From Actinomycetota bacterium (lineage in GTDB: Bacteria > Actinomycetota > Humimicrobiia > Humimicrobiales > Humimicrobiaceae): a DNA stretch of 15,505 nt. This document shows positions 14,558 through 15,505 of this stretch, piece by piece. The notes beneath the pieces were generated by a model. That model was not told the DNA's origin, did not search any database, and worked only from the letters and a program-made list of their open reading frames with translations. The position numbers were made by a program, and so were the translations under genes. Position 1 is the first letter of the stretch; every line of letters starts with the position of its first letter. Location of the stretch: positions 424 to 15,928 of the forward strand of contig PMCC01000049.1 in assembly GCA_003155275.1 (NCBI GenBank). The letters run 5' to 3'.

Positions 14558-15229
14558 ATGAGTAAAACACTGGATGATAAATTAAATGAAGTATCTGCAG
14601 ACATTCTAAAAATGGGTAACCTTATCCAGGATACTGTAAAAGATGCTATAAAGGCTTTTGTTACTGGTGACATAGAACTTGCACAAAAGATAATAGATAA
14701 TGATTCAAAGGTTGATGATTATGACATCAATCTGGAAGAAAAATGTATGTATATCCAGGCTGAACACCAGCCTGTGGCTGGAGATTTAAGATTTATCCAC
14801 AGTGTATATCTAATAGTAATCTACCTTGAGAGGATAGGCGATATTACTGTAAGTATAGCCAAACTTGTTAAAAGACTTTATGTTCAGGGAAAAAGGCCAA
14901 TAAAAAAGGAAATTTTAGACATATTAGTAGAGATGGGAAATGTGGCACAGTCAATTCTTGAAAAAGCATTAAAATCATTCAGTGACAGGGATGCAAAACG
15001 AGCTCTAAGGCTGGAGAGTATTAATGTGACAATAGATGGTTTGCAGAAAGCACTCTACCAAAGACTTTATATTAAAAAGTCACAAGATGAGGATTATATA
15101 AAACTTGTTACCAATATGTCTCTTATAAGCAGATATATTGCAAGGATCGGGGAAAACTCTGTAAACATTGGCGAGAGAGTAGCTTATTTCCTCACTGGTG
15201 ATTTTAAAGTCATTCACAGTGATCTTTAA
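14558..15229 (+). CDS. phoU: Phosphate transport/signalling regulator PhoU
   Basis: The 223-residue all-helical protein has the PhoU double three-helix-bundle pattern, the usual family length. It begins KTLDDKLNEVSADILKMG, with EKCMYIQAEHQPVAGDLRFI (61-80) typical of the first repeat, and a second repeat from about 120. PhoU is a peripheral membrane protein that couples the Pst phosphate importer to PhoR signalling and restrains phosphate uptake. The two metal-cluster motifs (normally E-x3-D-x3-N) are altered: ERIGDITVS (91-99) has S99 for Asn, and ARIGENSVN (195-203) has A195 for Glu and E199 for Asp. AGAGG (14546-14550) lies 7 nt before the ATG. It runs towards pstB on the opposite strand rather than following it in the usual pst operon order. 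The family call is firm. Confidence 0.92.
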   Translation: MSKTLDDKLNEVSADILKMGNLIQDTVKDAIKAFVTGDIELAQKIIDNDSKVDDYDINLEEKCMYIQAEHQPVAGDLRFIHSVYLIVIYLERIGDITVSIAKLVKRLYVQGKRPIKKEILDILVEMGNVAQSILEKALKSFSDRDAKRALRLESINVTIDGLQKALYQRLYIKKSQDEDYIKLVTNMSLISRYIARIGENSVNIGERVAYFLTGDFKVIHSDL

Positions 15230-15274
15230 AAAAATCTATGCTTTGAACTTCCACCTTTGAACTATTAACCTTTA

Positions 15275-15505
15275 TCAACCAAATCTGCCGGTAATATAAT
15301 CCTCTGTTCGTGAATCTTTGGGATTAGTAAAAATCCTATTGGTTTCTCCTATCTCAATTAGTTCGCCTAACAGAAAATACCCGGTGAAATCAGAAACCCG
15401 CGCTGCCTGCTGCATATTATGGGTTACAATGACGATGGTATATTGTTTTTTAAGTTCGTACATCAGTTTCTCAATCCTTAAAGTGGATTCGGGATCCAAC
15501 GCCGA
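15275..15505 (-). CDS. pstB: Phosphate ABC transporter ATPase PstB, C-terminal fragment (gene continues beyond window)
   Basis: The frame is open to the window edge and encodes SALDPEST..., i.e. the residues just after the Walker B of an ABC ATPase. The H-loop segment [18 protein letters not shown], then [17 protein letters not shown] and the terminal [10 protein letters not shown], are diagnostic of PstB, the cytosolic ATPase of the high-affinity phosphate importer PstSCAB. The last 76 codons and the TGA stop (15277-15275) are present; the Walker A, signature and Walker B lie outside. An apparent TTG at 15499 is an internal leucine, not a start. It is convergent with phoU, separated by 45 bp that contain no clear terminator hairpin. 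Confidence 0.95.
   Translation of the reverse strand, partial: SALDPESTLRIEKLMYELKKQYTIVIVTHNMQQAARVSDFTGYFLLGELIEIGETNRIFTNPKDSRTEDYITGRFG

Overview
The window is an AT-rich bacterial segment with compact, co-oriented genes, strong Shine-Dalgarno (SD) sequences and a lipoprotein-type solute-binding protein. This fits a low-GC anaerobe of Firmicutes-like or similar phylogenetic position. The sequence alone does not fix the phylum. Both ends are cut: the left end lies inside an ABC-F (Uup-like) ATPase and the right end inside PstB.

Layout. (1) 1-792 (+): C-terminal part of a Uup-like ABC-F protein. (2) 942-2846 (+): two-gene unit of a NodB-type polysaccharide deacetylase and a Gfo/Idh/MocA oxidoreductase. 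(3) 8966-2968 (-): five-gene operon of a sugar-type (RbsBAC-like) ABC importer, in the order lipoprotein binding protein, two-domain ATPase, permease, permease, then an M81 (MlrC-like) metallohydrolase. The last four genes overlap or are tightly coupled. (4) 9135-10190 (+): LacI-family regulator, divergent from the importer operon. (5) 10585-11757 (+): M24/creatinase-fold protein that has lost its first two metal-ligand aspartates. (6) 14189-12072 (-): large GH20-like glycoside hydrolase. (7) 14558-15229 (+) phoU, convergent with (8) the pstB fragment at 15505-15275 (-).

The most informative signal is a 16-bp LacI-type operator, TTGGTAACGTTGCCAA. It occurs three times (848-863, 9112-9097 on the minus strand, 10437-10452), each time 22-23 nt downstream of a TTGACA box, across the expected transcription start. 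It therefore appears to join units 2, 3 and 5 and the regulator gene into one local regulon, controlled by the LacI protein encoded in the middle. The glycoside hydrolase gene has no recognisable copy.

How the genes may work together (inference): a small substrate enters through the importer and is processed by cytosolic enzymes whose families act on C-N/amide bonds (NodB deacetylase, M81, M24/creatinase fold) together with an NAD(P)-dependent sugar-type dehydrogenase. The neighbouring GH20-like hydrolase suggests an amino-sugar or glycoconjugate, but the substrate is not readable from sequence. Other points of interest are a probable AUA start codon for the importer ATPase, an interleaved divergent promoter with a possibly leaderless lacI mRNA, a 16-bp intercistronic hairpin after the binding-protein gene, and a small gene relic before phoU.
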